Below are positions 18,488-26,612 of a DNA stretch of 64,000 nucleotides, in pieces. Source of the DNA: Acidiferrobacterales bacterium (GTDB taxonomy: Bacteria > Pseudomonadota > Gammaproteobacteria > Arenicellales > Poriferihabitantaceae); assembly GCA_019633985.1 (NCBI GenBank), contig JAHQWE010000011.1:1-64000 (forward strand), written 5' to 3'. A program made the translations under genes and the position numbers. The notes beneath the pieces were generated by a model. It did not search any database and was not told the DNA's origin. It saw only the letters and a program-made list of their open reading frames with translations. Numbering within the stretch: position 1 is the first letter of the stretch; every line of letters begins with the position of its first letter.

Positions 18488-19251
18488 GACGCGATTTTTT
18501 CTGAGAGACGTCCCGATTCCATACCCACCTGGCGGTCGCATCGAGCAGCGAGTCCACTATCGTGGGTTACCAGAACCAGTGTGGTGTTATTTTCCGCATT
18601 GAGTTCGAACAATAGATCGGCGACCAGATCTCCCGTATTTTTGTCGAGATTTCCAGTTGGTTCATCTGCGAACAATACTGCCGGCTTGGTGACGAACGCG
18701 CGAGCAATGGCGACCCGCTGTTGCTCGCCGCCAGATAGCTGATTAGGGTAGTGCGTTTGTCGTTCCTCGAGTCCGACTCTTTTTAAGATCTCAGCTGAGA
18801 GCGCTGTTGCTTCACCTTTACCAAGAATTTCCAGAGGCAGTGCAACGTTTTCAGCAGCAGTGAGGTTGGGCAACAGTTGGAATGATTGAAATACGAACCC
18901 GACATTACTGGCGCGAACAGCGGCTCTCGCATCCTCATCCATCGCTGATATCACTTCTCCTGCCAATTCGATCTTTCCGCTAGAAGGGAGGTCGAGTCCG
19001 GCTAGCAAACCCAGCAGGGTAGACTTTCCCGAGCCTGAACTCCCCACTATCGCAACGGTCTCACCTCTGGATACCCGAAGATCAACTTCGTGCAATATTT
19101 GAAGCGGCTCACCCGCGACATCGACAATCCGGTTCACGCCGTCAACCTGAATGATACGATGGTGATCCAAAGAGCTCGCAGCCTCTTTGGATTCAATATT
19201 TGCCTGGTTCTCGGCGTCCACTAACTGAAGGTTCGGTTTTCCTGGTTTCAC
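18484..19251 (-). CDS. ybbA: YbbA-type ABC ATPase
   Basis: This 255-residue protein of the LolD/MacB-type ATPase family has Walker A GSSGSGKST, a Q-loop in FVFQSFQLLPNLTA, signature LSGGEQQRVA, Walker B AVLFADEPTGNLD and a switch His in LVTHD. An unusual N-terminal extension of about 30 residues rich in Ala, Glu and Asn precedes the domain. It energises the permease encoded directly downstream, with which it overlaps by 4 bp. The gene is divergent from tesA. Its ~137-bp upstream region holds the promoters of both. Confidence 0.92.
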   Translation of the reverse strand: MKPGKPNLQLVDAENQANIESKEAASSLDHHRIIQVDGVNRIVDVAGEPLQILHEVDLRVSRGETVAIVGSSGSGKSTLLGLLAGLDLPSSGKIELAGEVISAMDEDARAAVRASNVGFVFQSFQLLPNLTAAENVALPLEILGKGEATALSAEILKRVGLEERQTHYPNQLSGGEQQRVAIARAFVTKPAVLFADEPTGNLDKNTGDLVADLLFELNAENNTTLVLVTHDSGLAARCDRQVGMESGRLSEKIAS

Positions 19252-19415
19252 TGATATGGTCTCAGAACAGAATGAATAAAAAGCAGCTTAGTAACAAGTA
19301 CCCTTCACAGACTCGCGTGAACAAACTGTGAATCATCCTCAATACCGCCGCATCCCTTTAGATATGGCAACATTGGCCCCAAATTCAATTGCAACATTAT
19401 TCCAGTGAAGAACGA

Positions 19416-20150
19416 ATGAATCACAGCAATGCATTTGAGCGTGTTTTGCCGAATTTTCGACTATACAGATTGAAGATGGTTGCAATCATTCATCAAACGA
19501 TCTTTTTGGCGACAGCAATACTGCTGATAGGCATGATGGTTTCTCCATCCTCTGCGGCTGTCGAAAATGAGTTCGATTTGTCTGTACTGCCGGATAAGGA
19601 AATCCGTATGCTGATTTTGGGAGACAGCTTGAGCTCTGGGTATGGTTTGCAAGAAGCGGGTTGGGTAGAACTAACAAACATTGCCTTCAAGGAAGCAGGC
19701 AAAAATATCGTGATTGTGAATGACAGTATCAGCGGTGATACCACCGCTGGCGGGGTCGCCCGGGTGGAAGGTAGTATTGAAAGAATCCGTCCTGATTGGG
19801 TGATCATTGAGTTAGGGGGTAATGATGGATTGCGCGGTTTGCCACCCAAGGTTATCGAGAAGAACCTGACCAGCATGGTTGAGAGGGCGCAGCAGGCCGG
19901 AGCGAAAACCATGCTTCTGGGGATCAAAATCCCACCGAACTACGGGCGTAGTTACACCGAAAAATTTGAACAGGTATTTGTCAAGGTATCTAAAAAAACA
20001 AACTCACCGCTGTTACCTTTTTTTATTGGCAGAGTCGGTGGAGATCCGGAGTTGAATCAATCAGACATGATCCATCCAAACGATGCGGCGCAACCCATCA
20101 TCCGTGACCTTGTCCTTGCCTTTCTAATTGAAGTCTTGAGTGCTGAGTAA
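19416..20150 (+). CDS. tesA: Arylesterase / acyl-CoA thioesterase I (SGNH hydrolase)
   Basis: This SGNH hydrolase has block I GDSLSSGYG (nucleophile Ser), block III GGNDGLRG and block V DMIHPN (Asp and His). A hydrophobic segment ending in SPSSAA precedes the mature part, so the protein is periplasmic, as TesA is. The family hydrolyses acyl-CoA, lysophospholipids and aryl esters. The start is uncertain: ATG at 19416 has a weak GAAG upstream and leaves a long n-region, while ATG at 19476 gives a more normal signal peptide but a poor ribosome-binding site. The divergent ybbAP pair is the conserved neighbour. Confidence 0.9.
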   Translation: MNHSNAFERVLPNFRLYRLKMVAIIHQTIFLATAILLIGMMVSPSSAAVENEFDLSVLPDKEIRMLILGDSLSSGYGLQEAGWVELTNIAFKEAGKNIVIVNDSISGDTTAGGVARVEGSIERIRPDWVIIELGGNDGLRGLPPKVIEKNLTSMVERAQQAGAKTMLLGIKIPPNYGRSYTEKFEQVFVKVSKKTNSPLLPFFIGRVGGDPELNQSDMIHPNDAAQPIIRDLVLAFLIEVLSAE

Positions 20151-20159
20151 AAATCCCTT

Positions 20160-20248
20160 TCATTGACCGAGATCGATATTGCCACCCGATAGACAGACGC
20201 GGTGATCGGCCGAGCTGTGAATTTCTTCCCCATTTATGTGACTTTTAC
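20160..20248 (-). pseudogene. Possible remnant of a serine/threonine dehydratase C-terminus
   Basis: On the minus strand a frame of about 29 codons ends in HRVCLSGGNIDLGQ then a stop. The VCLSGGNID block resembles the conserved VVLSGGNVD close to the C-terminus of PLP-dependent serine/threonine dehydratases. A stop codon closes the frame on its upstream side and surE begins soon after, so no intact gene can exist. The match is short and could be chance. Confidence 0.3.
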
Positions 20249-20272
20249 CTCATTAAACGGTATAACGCGGCG

Positions 20273-21031
20273 ATGAAAATTCTGCTCAGTAACGACGATG
20301 GATATCAGGCTCCGGGACTAGTGGCATTAGCCAAATCTATCGCGGAAATTGCAGAAGTCACAGTGGTTGCTCCTTCTGGTGACCGCAGTTGTGCAAGTAG
20401 CTCGTTGACACTTCGCCAGCCAATTCGGGTTCGACGCTCTGAAGATGGTGTCTATTACGTCGATGGTACACCTGGTGACTGCGTGCACCTTGCGCTAAAC
20501 GGAATGCTGGATTTCAAGCCTGATATGGTGGTGACTGGCATCAACGCCGGAGCCAATCTGGGTGACGATGTGATCTACTCTGGAACGGTCGCCGCGGCGA
20601 TTGAAGGACGCTTTCTTGGACTGCCCGCAATTGCTGTCTCGCTGGTTGGCCGAGAGTTAATCCATTATCCGTCTGCAGCGCGTGTTGTCAGAGACTTGGT
20701 GAGTCATCTCAATCGCACGCCACTTCCACAGGATACGATACTCAATGTAAATGTACCTGACATCCCGTTTGCCGAACTCAAGGGAACGCAAACAACTCGG
20801 TGCGGAGCCAGACATCCATCGCAGCCTATCGTTGCAGTTTCAGAAACTAGCGAAGATGATCGGATCTTTAAAATTGGCCCATCTGGGGGAAGCGCTGATG
20901 ACGGTCCAGGGACAGATTTTGCGGCGGTCGCCTCTGGCAAGGTGTCGATTACCCCACTACAAATTGATATGACTCGTTACAGCCGAATTCCAGAGTTATC
21001 GCACTGGGTTGACGCATTCGAACTTGCATGA
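20273..21031 (+). CDS. surE: 5'/3'-nucleotidase SurE
   Basis: This 252-residue SurE has the N-terminal metal-binding motif [12 protein letters not shown] (adjacent Asp pair), the conserved [11 protein letters not shown] segment, VDGTPGDCV and [19 protein letters not shown]. It dephosphorylates nucleoside 5'- and 3'-monophosphates in the cytoplasm. The next gene, pcm, overlaps its stop by 4 bp. The order surE-pcm-yqaA-nlpD is a conserved stress and stationary-phase cluster in gammaproteobacteria. A TATAAC box 7 bp before the ATG is probably fortuitous. Confidence 0.96.
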   Translation: MKILLSNDDGYQAPGLVALAKSIAEIAEVTVVAPSGDRSCASSSLTLRQPIRVRRSEDGVYYVDGTPGDCVHLALNGMLDFKPDMVVTGINAGANLGDDVIYSGTVAAAIEGRFLGLPAIAVSLVGRELIHYPSAARVVRDLVSHLNRTPLPQDTILNVNVPDIPFAELKGTQTTRCGARHPSQPIVAVSETSEDDRIFKIGPSGGSADDGPGTDFAAVASGKVSITPLQIDMTRYSRIPELSHWVDAFELA

Positions 21032-21699
21032 ACGAGTCGATTCAACGCGAGGGAATTGGCATGACCAGTTTGCGTACCCGTCGCAGACTGGTTGATCGAT
21101 TGCGATTGGATGGTATTCAGTCTGAAACGGTGCTCGCAGCTATACAGAATACCCCCAGGCATTTGTTTATTGATCAAGCATTGGCCCACAAAGCGTACGA
21201 GGATACTGCATTGCCAATTGGTCAAAATCAGACGATCTCTCAGCCATTCGTTGTCGCATTGATGACCGAACTGTTGATGCAGTCATCCATTCCGATGAAT
21301 AAAGTGTTGGAGGTCGGCACAGGCTGTGGATATCAGACCGCGATTCTTTCACAGCTGGTTAAGTGGGTGTTCACTATTGAGCGGATAGGCTCGCTACAAC
21401 AGCAAGCTCGGGAACGACTTCCTGGGCTCGGCTATCGAAATATCAGTTATTTGAATGGTGATGGCTTTGAAGGTTGGTCAAGTAACCAACCATTCGACGG
21501 TATTCTGGTTGCTGCTGCGCCTAAAGAAGTGCCTCAAACCTTGCTAGAGCAACTAGCTGTGGGAGGCCGTATGGTCATTCCGGTTGGAGATGGCGCCAGG
21601 CAGGATCTTCGCATTGTGACCAGAACGGAAGGTGGCTTTTCTGAAGAGATCCGAAATGGGGTTCGGTTCGTGCCGATGCTCAACGGACACAAAATTTAA
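21028..21699 (+). CDS. pcm: Protein-L-isoaspartate O-methyltransferase
   Basis: This 223-residue protein is close to the family's usual length. It has the PCMT hallmark [30 protein letters not shown] and SAM-binding motif [17 protein letters not shown]. It repairs damaged proteins by methylating isoaspartyl residues. The start overlaps the surE stop as ATGA, and the following yqaA starts 8 bp after its stop, so all are in one transcript. The ATG at 21028 gives about 12 residues before the [10 protein letters not shown] start common in homologues; a second ATG at 21061 is also possible. Confidence 0.95.
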   Translation: MNESIQREGIGMTSLRTRRRLVDRLRLDGIQSETVLAAIQNTPRHLFIDQALAHKAYEDTALPIGQNQTISQPFVVALMTELLMQSSIPMNKVLEVGTGCGYQTAILSQLVKWVFTIERIGSLQQQARERLPGLGYRNISYLNGDGFEGWSSNQPFDGILVAAAPKEVPQTLLEQLAVGGRMVIPVGDGARQDLRIVTRTEGGFSEEIRNGVRFVPMLNGHKI

Positions 21700-21707
21700 A
21701 AGAGTCG

Positions 21708-22289
21708 ATGAAAATTTTTGAACCGCTTTACGACAGAGTACTCCAGTGGTCGAGGCATCGTCTCGCCGAGCGATATCTCGGTTTCGTAAGTTTTATTGAA
21801 TCCTCATTTTTCCCCATTCCCACTGCCTTTATGCTGGCTCCCATGGTGATGGCAAAACCCGATCGCGCTTGGTGGTTAGCGACGCTTGCGACCGTTACTT
21901 CTGTAGCGGGCGGATTATTGGGTTATCTGATTGGGTATTTTTTGTTCGAACAAATCGGACAAACCATTATAGACGCGTTAGGCAAACAGGCGGCTTTTGA
22001 TGAAGTCAAGGCGAGGTTCCTGCAAGATGGAGTCTGGATTGTTTTACTCGCAGGAGTAACGCCGTTACCGTATAAGCTTTGTACGATTACTTCCGGACTG
22101 CTTGGGCTCGCGATCATTCCATTTACCATTGCGTCAGTAATTGGAAGAGCGGGCCAATTTTTCATTATTGCTGGCGTACTCAAGTGGGGAGGACCCAGGA
22201 TCGAACCGCAACTTCGTCGCTGGATGGAAGTTCTGGGATGGTTATGCATTGCTCTTGCGGTAGCAGCTTATCTTTACTTTAGAACCTAG
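21708..22289 (+). CDS. YqaA family inner-membrane protein (VTT/DedA-like)
   Basis: This 193-residue membrane protein has a re-entrant SNARE-associated/VTT-type region. A FIESSFFPIPTAFMLAPMVMAKP block is followed by a GGLLGYLIGYFLFEQIG helix and GVTPLPYKLCTITSG. DedA-superfamily proteins are implicated in lipid and undecaprenyl-phosphate flipping, but the YqaA branch has no settled function. The gene sits in the surE-pcm-yqaA-nlpD operon, starting 8 bp after pcm and ending immediately before the nlpD start codon. Confidence 0.85.
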   Translation: MKIFEPLYDRVLQWSRHRLAERYLGFVSFIESSFFPIPTAFMLAPMVMAKPDRAWWLATLATVTSVAGGLLGYLIGYFLFEQIGQTIIDALGKQAAFDEVKARFLQDGVWIVLLAGVTPLPYKLCTITSGLLGLAIIPFTIASVIGRAGQFFIIAGVLKWGGPRIEPQLRRWMEVLGWLCIALAVAAYLYFRT

Positions 22290-23165
22290 ATGAAAATTCA
22301 TCGCGTTAAGATTCAACGTTTGCGGCAAAGCTTCAGGCATTCGACTATGGGGGGTATGTATCGCTCCCTGGCGTTGATTGCGTGTGCTGCATTGCTCGCT
22401 GGTTGTGTGAGCCAGGCACCGGCTCCGGTGATCAACAAATCGCCAAACCGAAAAATTCCAGTAGAACGTGTAGTAAAGCCTGGTGAGAGTATCTATGCGA
22501 TCTCTTGGCAATATGGTATCGACTTTCTGGATATCGCCAAGTGGAACAGCATTCAACCGCCGTATCAGCTGCAATCGGGGCGTCGTCTGGTGTTGCGGCC
22601 CGGTTCCAAGGCATCTGCGTCAGCTTCGAACAGTGGTGTAGTCGTAAAGACGCTTCCACAGGTAGCCACTACACCAACCGCACTAGGGACTCCCCTTCCT
22701 GCCGCGAACCCTGCCCCACCGAAGCCGGTAGCGTCGAGTCAATCAGGCCTAAAACCGAAACCCGCGAAGAAAGCAGCTTCGAATCTACCTGTGCTTTCTT
22801 CCCCTGGACGTTGGCAATGGCCTGCCAAGGGAAAAGTCATTGCCAAATATTCTCCCAAGAGTGGGGTAAACGGCATTCGAATTTCAGCAGAAGCTGGAAC
22901 TGCGGTGCGGGCCAGTGCGGCAGGGGATGTGGTCTATGTTGGTGAAGGCTTGCGGGGTTATGGAAAGTTAATCATTGTGAAACATTCAACAGAATACCTG
23001 AGCGCCTATGCCCATAATCGGCGTATTCTGGTTACAGAAGGGGAGCGAGTGAAATCGAGCCAGCAGATTGCAGAAATGGGAGACAGCGGGGCGACTTCGA
23101 CCATGCTGCATTTTGAGATTCGGGTAAATGGTAAACCCGAAGATCCGCTAAAGTACCTTCGATAA
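22290..23165 (+). CDS. nlpD: NlpD-type lipoprotein (LysM plus inactive LytM domain)
   Basis: This 291-residue protein has a lipobox LLAGC with Cys39 (counting from 22290), a LysM domain (about 60-105, VKPGESIYAISWQYGID), a Pro/Ala/Lys-rich linker and a C-terminal M23/LytM domain. The zinc motif is degenerate: HxGIDI-type sequence reads NGIRI, although AYAHN and LHFEI remain. NlpD homologues are catalytically dead activators of the amidase AmiC at the division site. The ATG at 22290 abuts the yqaA stop; ATG at 22347 or 22356 would give a shorter, more normal lipoprotein signal. rpoS, usually next, is absent here. Confidence 0.92.
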   Translation: MKIHRVKIQRLRQSFRHSTMGGMYRSLALIACAALLAGCVSQAPAPVINKSPNRKIPVERVVKPGESIYAISWQYGIDFLDIAKWNSIQPPYQLQSGRRLVLRPGSKASASASNSGVVVKTLPQVATTPTALGTPLPAANPAPPKPVASSQSGLKPKPAKKAASNLPVLSSPGRWQWPAKGKVIAKYSPKSGVNGIRISAEAGTAVRASAAGDVVYVGEGLRGYGKLIIVKHSTEYLSAYAHNRRILVTEGERVKSSQQIAEMGDSGATSTMLHFEIRVNGKPEDPLKYLR

Positions 23166-23175
23166 AGATCGGCGG

Positions 23176-24222
23176 ATGATTGCTGACGACAAACGTATTG
23201 CCCTAGACGCTGCGCTTTCTCGATGGCCTTCTGAGAGGCTAGGACATTTTCCAACACCTTTGGAGCAGCTGCCAAGACTTCTTGGTGAAGGTGCGGCGCA
23301 TCGCTTGTGGATCAAGCGGGATGACTGCAGTGGGCTAGGGTTAGGAGGAAACAAAGTCAGGCAGCTTGAGTTTTATATGGGTGACGCAGTTGCAAAAGGA
23401 TGTGATAGTGTTTTGAGTACGGGGGCGGTTCAGTCCAATTATATGAGAACCCTTGCAGCCGCAGCGGCTCGTCTTGGATTTGAATGCCATATTCAGTTAG
23501 AGAATCGCGTGCAGACAGACGATCCTGACTATGCCAATTCAGGGAATGTGTTACTAAACAAACTATTTGGTGCGCATCTACACGAGTATGGGGAAGGCGA
23601 GGACGAGCATGGCGCTGATGCGGCCCTGGCGGTAATCGCCGATAAGTTAACGCAGCAGGGGAAACGACCATATATCGTTCCGCTAGCACCGGTGCCTGAG
23701 CCCAAGGGCGCATTGGGTTATGTTTCCGCTGCTGTTGAGCTTGCAAAACAGTGTGACGAGCAAAGTATAGAGCCCGATCTGATCGTAGTGGGTAGCGGCA
23801 GCAGCCTTACTCATGCTGGATTGTTGACCGGTTGCAGAGCATTGGATTGGCAGGTGCCGGTGTTGGGCGCATGTGTAAGACGCGCAGCACAAATACAGCG
23901 TTCTAGGGTGGCTGAAACCTGCATAAAAATAGAGCAGATGCTGGAACTTCCCAGACTGGTAAAGGACGATGACATCTGGGTCAGTGATATCGCGCTTGCA
24001 CCTGGGTATGGGAAGGCCTCTGATGAGGTGCTAAGCGCGATTTCTGCGATGGCGAGTAGAGAAGGAATCATTGTGGACCCAGTGTATTCGGGCAAAATGG
24101 TTTCTTGTACCTTACAGCTGATTGAAAACCGGGCGCTCGATAACTTCCAAAACATCATCATGATTCATACTGGAGGGACTCCGGCGGTTTTTGCCTATCG
24201 CAAAACCTTAGCTGCGATCTGA
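23176..24222 (+). CDS. D-cysteine desulfhydrase / ACC deaminase family PLP enzyme
   Basis: This 348-residue fold-type II PLP enzyme has the catalytic Lys in LGGNKVRQLEF, the STGAVQSNYMR substrate/cofactor loop and C-terminal IHTGGTPAVFAY. Family members include D-cysteine desulfhydrase (DcyD), ACC deaminase and L-cysteate sulfo-lyase (CuyA). CuyA is common in marine bacteria and cannot be separated from DcyD by eye. It starts 10 bp after nlpD, at the position usually held by rpoS, so it may be read through from the surE-nlpD operon. Confidence 0.85.
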   Translation: MIADDKRIALDAALSRWPSERLGHFPTPLEQLPRLLGEGAAHRLWIKRDDCSGLGLGGNKVRQLEFYMGDAVAKGCDSVLSTGAVQSNYMRTLAAAAARLGFECHIQLENRVQTDDPDYANSGNVLLNKLFGAHLHEYGEGEDEHGADAALAVIADKLTQQGKRPYIVPLAPVPEPKGALGYVSAAVELAKQCDEQSIEPDLIVVGSGSSLTHAGLLTGCRALDWQVPVLGACVRRAAQIQRSRVAETCIKIEQMLELPRLVKDDDIWVSDIALAPGYGKASDEVLSAISAMASREGIIVDPVYSGKMVSCTLQLIENRALDNFQNIIMIHTGGTPAVFAYRKTLAAI

Positions 24223-24302
24223 GACCTGCCAAAGCTGATAACGGGTTAGCTACTTCCCTTTTCGTCACTCTGCTTCGGCCCACTGAAGCAGGGAGATGCG
24301 CT

Positions 24303-24308
24303 TATAAT
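24303..24308 (+). promoter_or_regulatory. Consensus -10 box upstream of trpD
   Basis: TATAAT lies about 41 bp before the trpD start. A hairpin with 7-bp arms CTGCTTC/GAAGCAG (24270-24291) overlaps the expected -35 region and could be the end of the upstream transcript or an operator. No convincing -35 box was found. Confidence 0.4.
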
Positions 24309-24348
24309 CTCGACCGTCACATTAAAGAATAATTATCACGAGGTTTCT

Positions 24349-25377
24349 ATGGACTTACAGTCTGCCAATCGGCATTTGGCCGCGGGAAATGATCTCAATC
24401 GCGATCAAATGCAGGATGTTATGCGCTTAATCATGCATGGTGAGGCAACGCCTGCACAGATTGGGGCGTTTCTGACCGCTTTGACAATCAAAGGGGAGAC
24501 GGTTGAGGAGATCGTGGGTGCGGCGATTATGATGCGGCAATTAGCGGCGAAAGTAGAAACCCGCGCGCAAAAAATTGTAGATACCGTTGGAACGGGCGGA
24601 GATGGTGCAAAGCTGTTTAATGTCTCTACCGCGAGCGCGCTAGTTGCTTCGGCAGCGGGGGCTAATATGGCCAAGCATGGGAACCGAGCGGCAACGGGAA
24701 ACTCGGGCAGCGCCGATGTATTGGAAGCGGCGGGGGTGAATATTGCGATCACACCCGAACAGGTTGGTCAGTGTATCGACCAGGTGGGGATTGGATTCAT
24801 GTTCGCACCAACTCATCATGCAGCCACCCGCCATGCGATCGGTCCTCGACGTGAAATCGGTATTCGCACCATTTTTAATTTGCTCGGTCCGTTAACAAAC
24901 CCAGCCGACGCGCAGTGTCAATTGGTGGGTGTATTCGATCAAAAGTGGGTGCGACCTCTCGCAGAGGTGTTTGCGGAACTTGGTAGTCGTCACACTATGG
25001 TTGTGTGCTCTGACGATGGAACTGACGAGATCTCAATTGCTGCGGGTACCGAAGTGGCAGAGTTTAAAGACGGTGCTATTTCGACCTACCGTATCGAACC
25101 AGAACAATTTGGTATTGAAAAAACGCCACTCGATACAATAATTGTGGAAGATGCCGGGCATAGTTTGCGCTTGATCAAAGAAGCATTGTCGGGAGTGGCA
25201 GGACCGGCTTTTGATATGGTCGCCATCAACGCCGGAGCAACCATTTACGCCGCGGATTTGGCTGAGGATTTGACAGCTGGCGTAGAGCTTGCGAAAGAGG
25301 TTTTAACAAGTGGTAAGGCGCTAGATAAGTTGAGCGCATTGGTAAAACTCACCGCTAACTTTGAGGAGACGAACTGA
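24349..25377 (+). CDS. trpD: Anthranilate phosphoribosyltransferase
   Basis: This 342-residue protein has the phosphoribosyl-diphosphate binding motif GTGGDGAKLFNVST and the anthranilate-binding KHGNRAATGNSGSADVLEAAG, then HHAATRHAIGPRREIGIRTIFNLLGPLTNP, all conserved in TrpD. It catalyses the second step of tryptophan synthesis. Its usual partners trpG/trpE and trpC are not in the window, and trpBA lies 22 kb away on the opposite strand, so the pathway is split. The stop shares one base with the start of a small Lrp-type ligand-binding protein. Confidence 0.97.
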   Translation: MDLQSANRHLAAGNDLNRDQMQDVMRLIMHGEATPAQIGAFLTALTIKGETVEEIVGAAIMMRQLAAKVETRAQKIVDTVGTGGDGAKLFNVSTASALVASAAGANMAKHGNRAATGNSGSADVLEAAGVNIAITPEQVGQCIDQVGIGFMFAPTHHAATRHAIGPRREIGIRTIFNLLGPLTNPADAQCQLVGVFDQKWVRPLAEVFAELGSRHTMVVCSDDGTDEISIAAGTEVAEFKDGAISTYRIEPEQFGIEKTPLDTIIVEDAGHSLRLIKEALSGVAGPAFDMVAINAGATIYAADLAEDLTAGVELAKEVLTSGKALDKLSALVKLTANFEETN

Positions 25378-25616
25378 TGCAAACGATTTTTGTGCAGTTG
25401 AAATGTGATCTGGGAGAGGCCTATGACGTCGCGGCGTCGTTGGTAGAGCAAGAAGGTGTGTCCGAGGTGTATTCGATTTCAGGGCAATACGATCTGCTTG
25501 CGAAGTGTTATCTTAGCGATGGCGAAGATATCGGTCGATTCGTCGCGCAGCGGATTCAAACCCTGTCCGGAGTTCGAGATACCTACACAACGATCACTTT
25601 CAATGCGTTTACCTGA
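25377..25616 (+). CDS. Stand-alone Lrp/AsnC ligand-binding (RAM) domain protein
   Basis: This 79-residue protein is just the RAM domain of Lrp/AsnC regulators: a beta-alpha-beta-beta-alpha-beta fold read from QTIFVQLKCDLGEAYDVAASLVEQ, VSEVYSISGQYDLLAKCYL and VRDTYTTITFNAF. No DNA-binding helix-turn-helix is present. Such domains oligomerise and bind amino acids. Its start is coupled to the trpD stop (TGATG), so it may sense tryptophan-pathway amino acids or modulate an Lrp protein. The function is not established. Confidence 0.85.
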   Translation: MQTIFVQLKCDLGEAYDVAASLVEQEGVSEVYSISGQYDLLAKCYLSDGEDIGRFVAQRIQTLSGVRDTYTTITFNAFT

Positions 25617-25635
25617 TCAGTCTCTCGACTGCTGA

Positions 25636-25724
25636 GTTTGTGAGAATCGCAAACGAATGTGGTTGACGGCTGAAATGCACCGAATCCTGTTTGAATTCAA
25701 TTGCCGCTCCTGTTTCTCACAAAC
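25636..25724. repeat. Widely spaced 11-bp inverted repeat upstream of the sodium channel gene
   Basis: GTTTGTGAGAA (25636-25646) is matched perfectly by its reverse complement TTCTCACAAAC (25714-25724), with a 67-bp spacer. A separate 10-bp palindrome GTGCATGCAC follows directly at 25725-25734. The repeat lies in the 174-bp gap before the channel gene and may be a paired operator or a large hairpin. No function is assigned. Confidence 0.45.
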
Positions 25725-25790
25725 GTGCATGCACTGGTGAACCTGTGGCAAATAGTTCAGAGCAAAATGACATCTTGAACCAAAAGTATT

Positions 25791-26603
25791 GTGTTAGAGC
25801 GAATTAAAAGCCTGATCGAGAGCAGGAGCTTTGAATCCATTATTCTCGTACTAATCGTGATTAATGCGATCACATTGGGATTAGAAACTAACCCCAATGT
25901 GATGCAGAAGTTTGGTTCGCTTCTGATTGGTCTCGACCGATTGATTCTGGCGGTGTTTGTGTTGGAATTAGTTCTACGACTAATGGTTTACCGGTTCAAT
26001 TTCTGGCGAGACCCGTGGCGAATTTTCGATTTCATCATTGTCGCTATTGCAATCATGCCTGCAACCGGAAACCTGTCGGTACTGAGGGCGTTGCGCATTT
26101 TGCGTGTGTTGAGGTTGATCAGCATTGTGCCATCACTCCGCAAAGTGGTTGGCGGTCTCGTTGCCGCATTGCCGGGTATGGGGTCAATCACGGTGTTGCT
26201 GTGTCTGGTCTTTTATATTTTTTCTGTTATGTCGACCAGCATGTACGGTGAATCATTTCCGGATTGGTTTGGCTCGATTGGCAACTCTGCATACAGTTTG
26301 TTCCAAATCATGACACTGGAAAGCTGGTCGATGGGGATTGTCCGGCCGGTGATGGAAGAGTTTCCCTTTGCCTGGATATTCTTTATCGTGTTTATCCTTT
26401 GTACCTCGTTCACTGTACTTAACCTTTTTATTGGCATTATTGTGTCCGCGATGCAAGCGGAGCACGAAGACGAGGCAACGGCAGAAAGAGACGCCCTTAG
26501 ACGCGACCAGCTTGAAATTCTCAATGAAGTTCGGTCACTTCGCCGCGAACTGGAGGAAAAAACGTCGCAGATTGAGGCAATGCAAGGTCAGCATTCGAAG
26601 TAA
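25791..26603 (+). CDS. Bacterial voltage-gated sodium channel (NaChBac/NavMs type)
   Basis: This 270-residue single-domain six-helix cation channel has an S4 voltage sensor with Arg at every third position (LRALRILRVLRL). Its selectivity filter TLESWSM (residues 175-181) matches that of the sodium-selective NavMs/NaChBac class. After S6 comes a charged neck and a C-terminal coiled coil (about 228-265), which tetramerises these channels. They conduct sodium in response to depolarisation and are tied to motility and pH or salt response in marine and alkaliphilic bacteria. The start is GTG; an ATG 24 bp upstream in frame is cut off by a stop. A LysR gene starts 9 bp after its stop. Confidence 0.93.
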   Translation: MLERIKSLIESRSFESIILVLIVINAITLGLETNPNVMQKFGSLLIGLDRLILAVFVLELVLRLMVYRFNFWRDPWRIFDFIIVAIAIMPATGNLSVLRALRILRVLRLISIVPSLRKVVGGLVAALPGMGSITVLLCLVFYIFSVMSTSMYGESFPDWFGSIGNSAYSLFQIMTLESWSMGIVRPVMEEFPFAWIFFIVFILCTSFTVLNLFIGIIVSAMQAEHEDEATAERDALRRDQLEILNEVRSLRRELEEKTSQIEAMQGQHSK

Positions 26604-26612
26604 TATGGCGCT

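Noticed and set aside
24270-24291. Hairpin before trpD as a tryptophan attenuator
   Set aside because: No leader peptide with tandem Trp codons and no T-run follow it.
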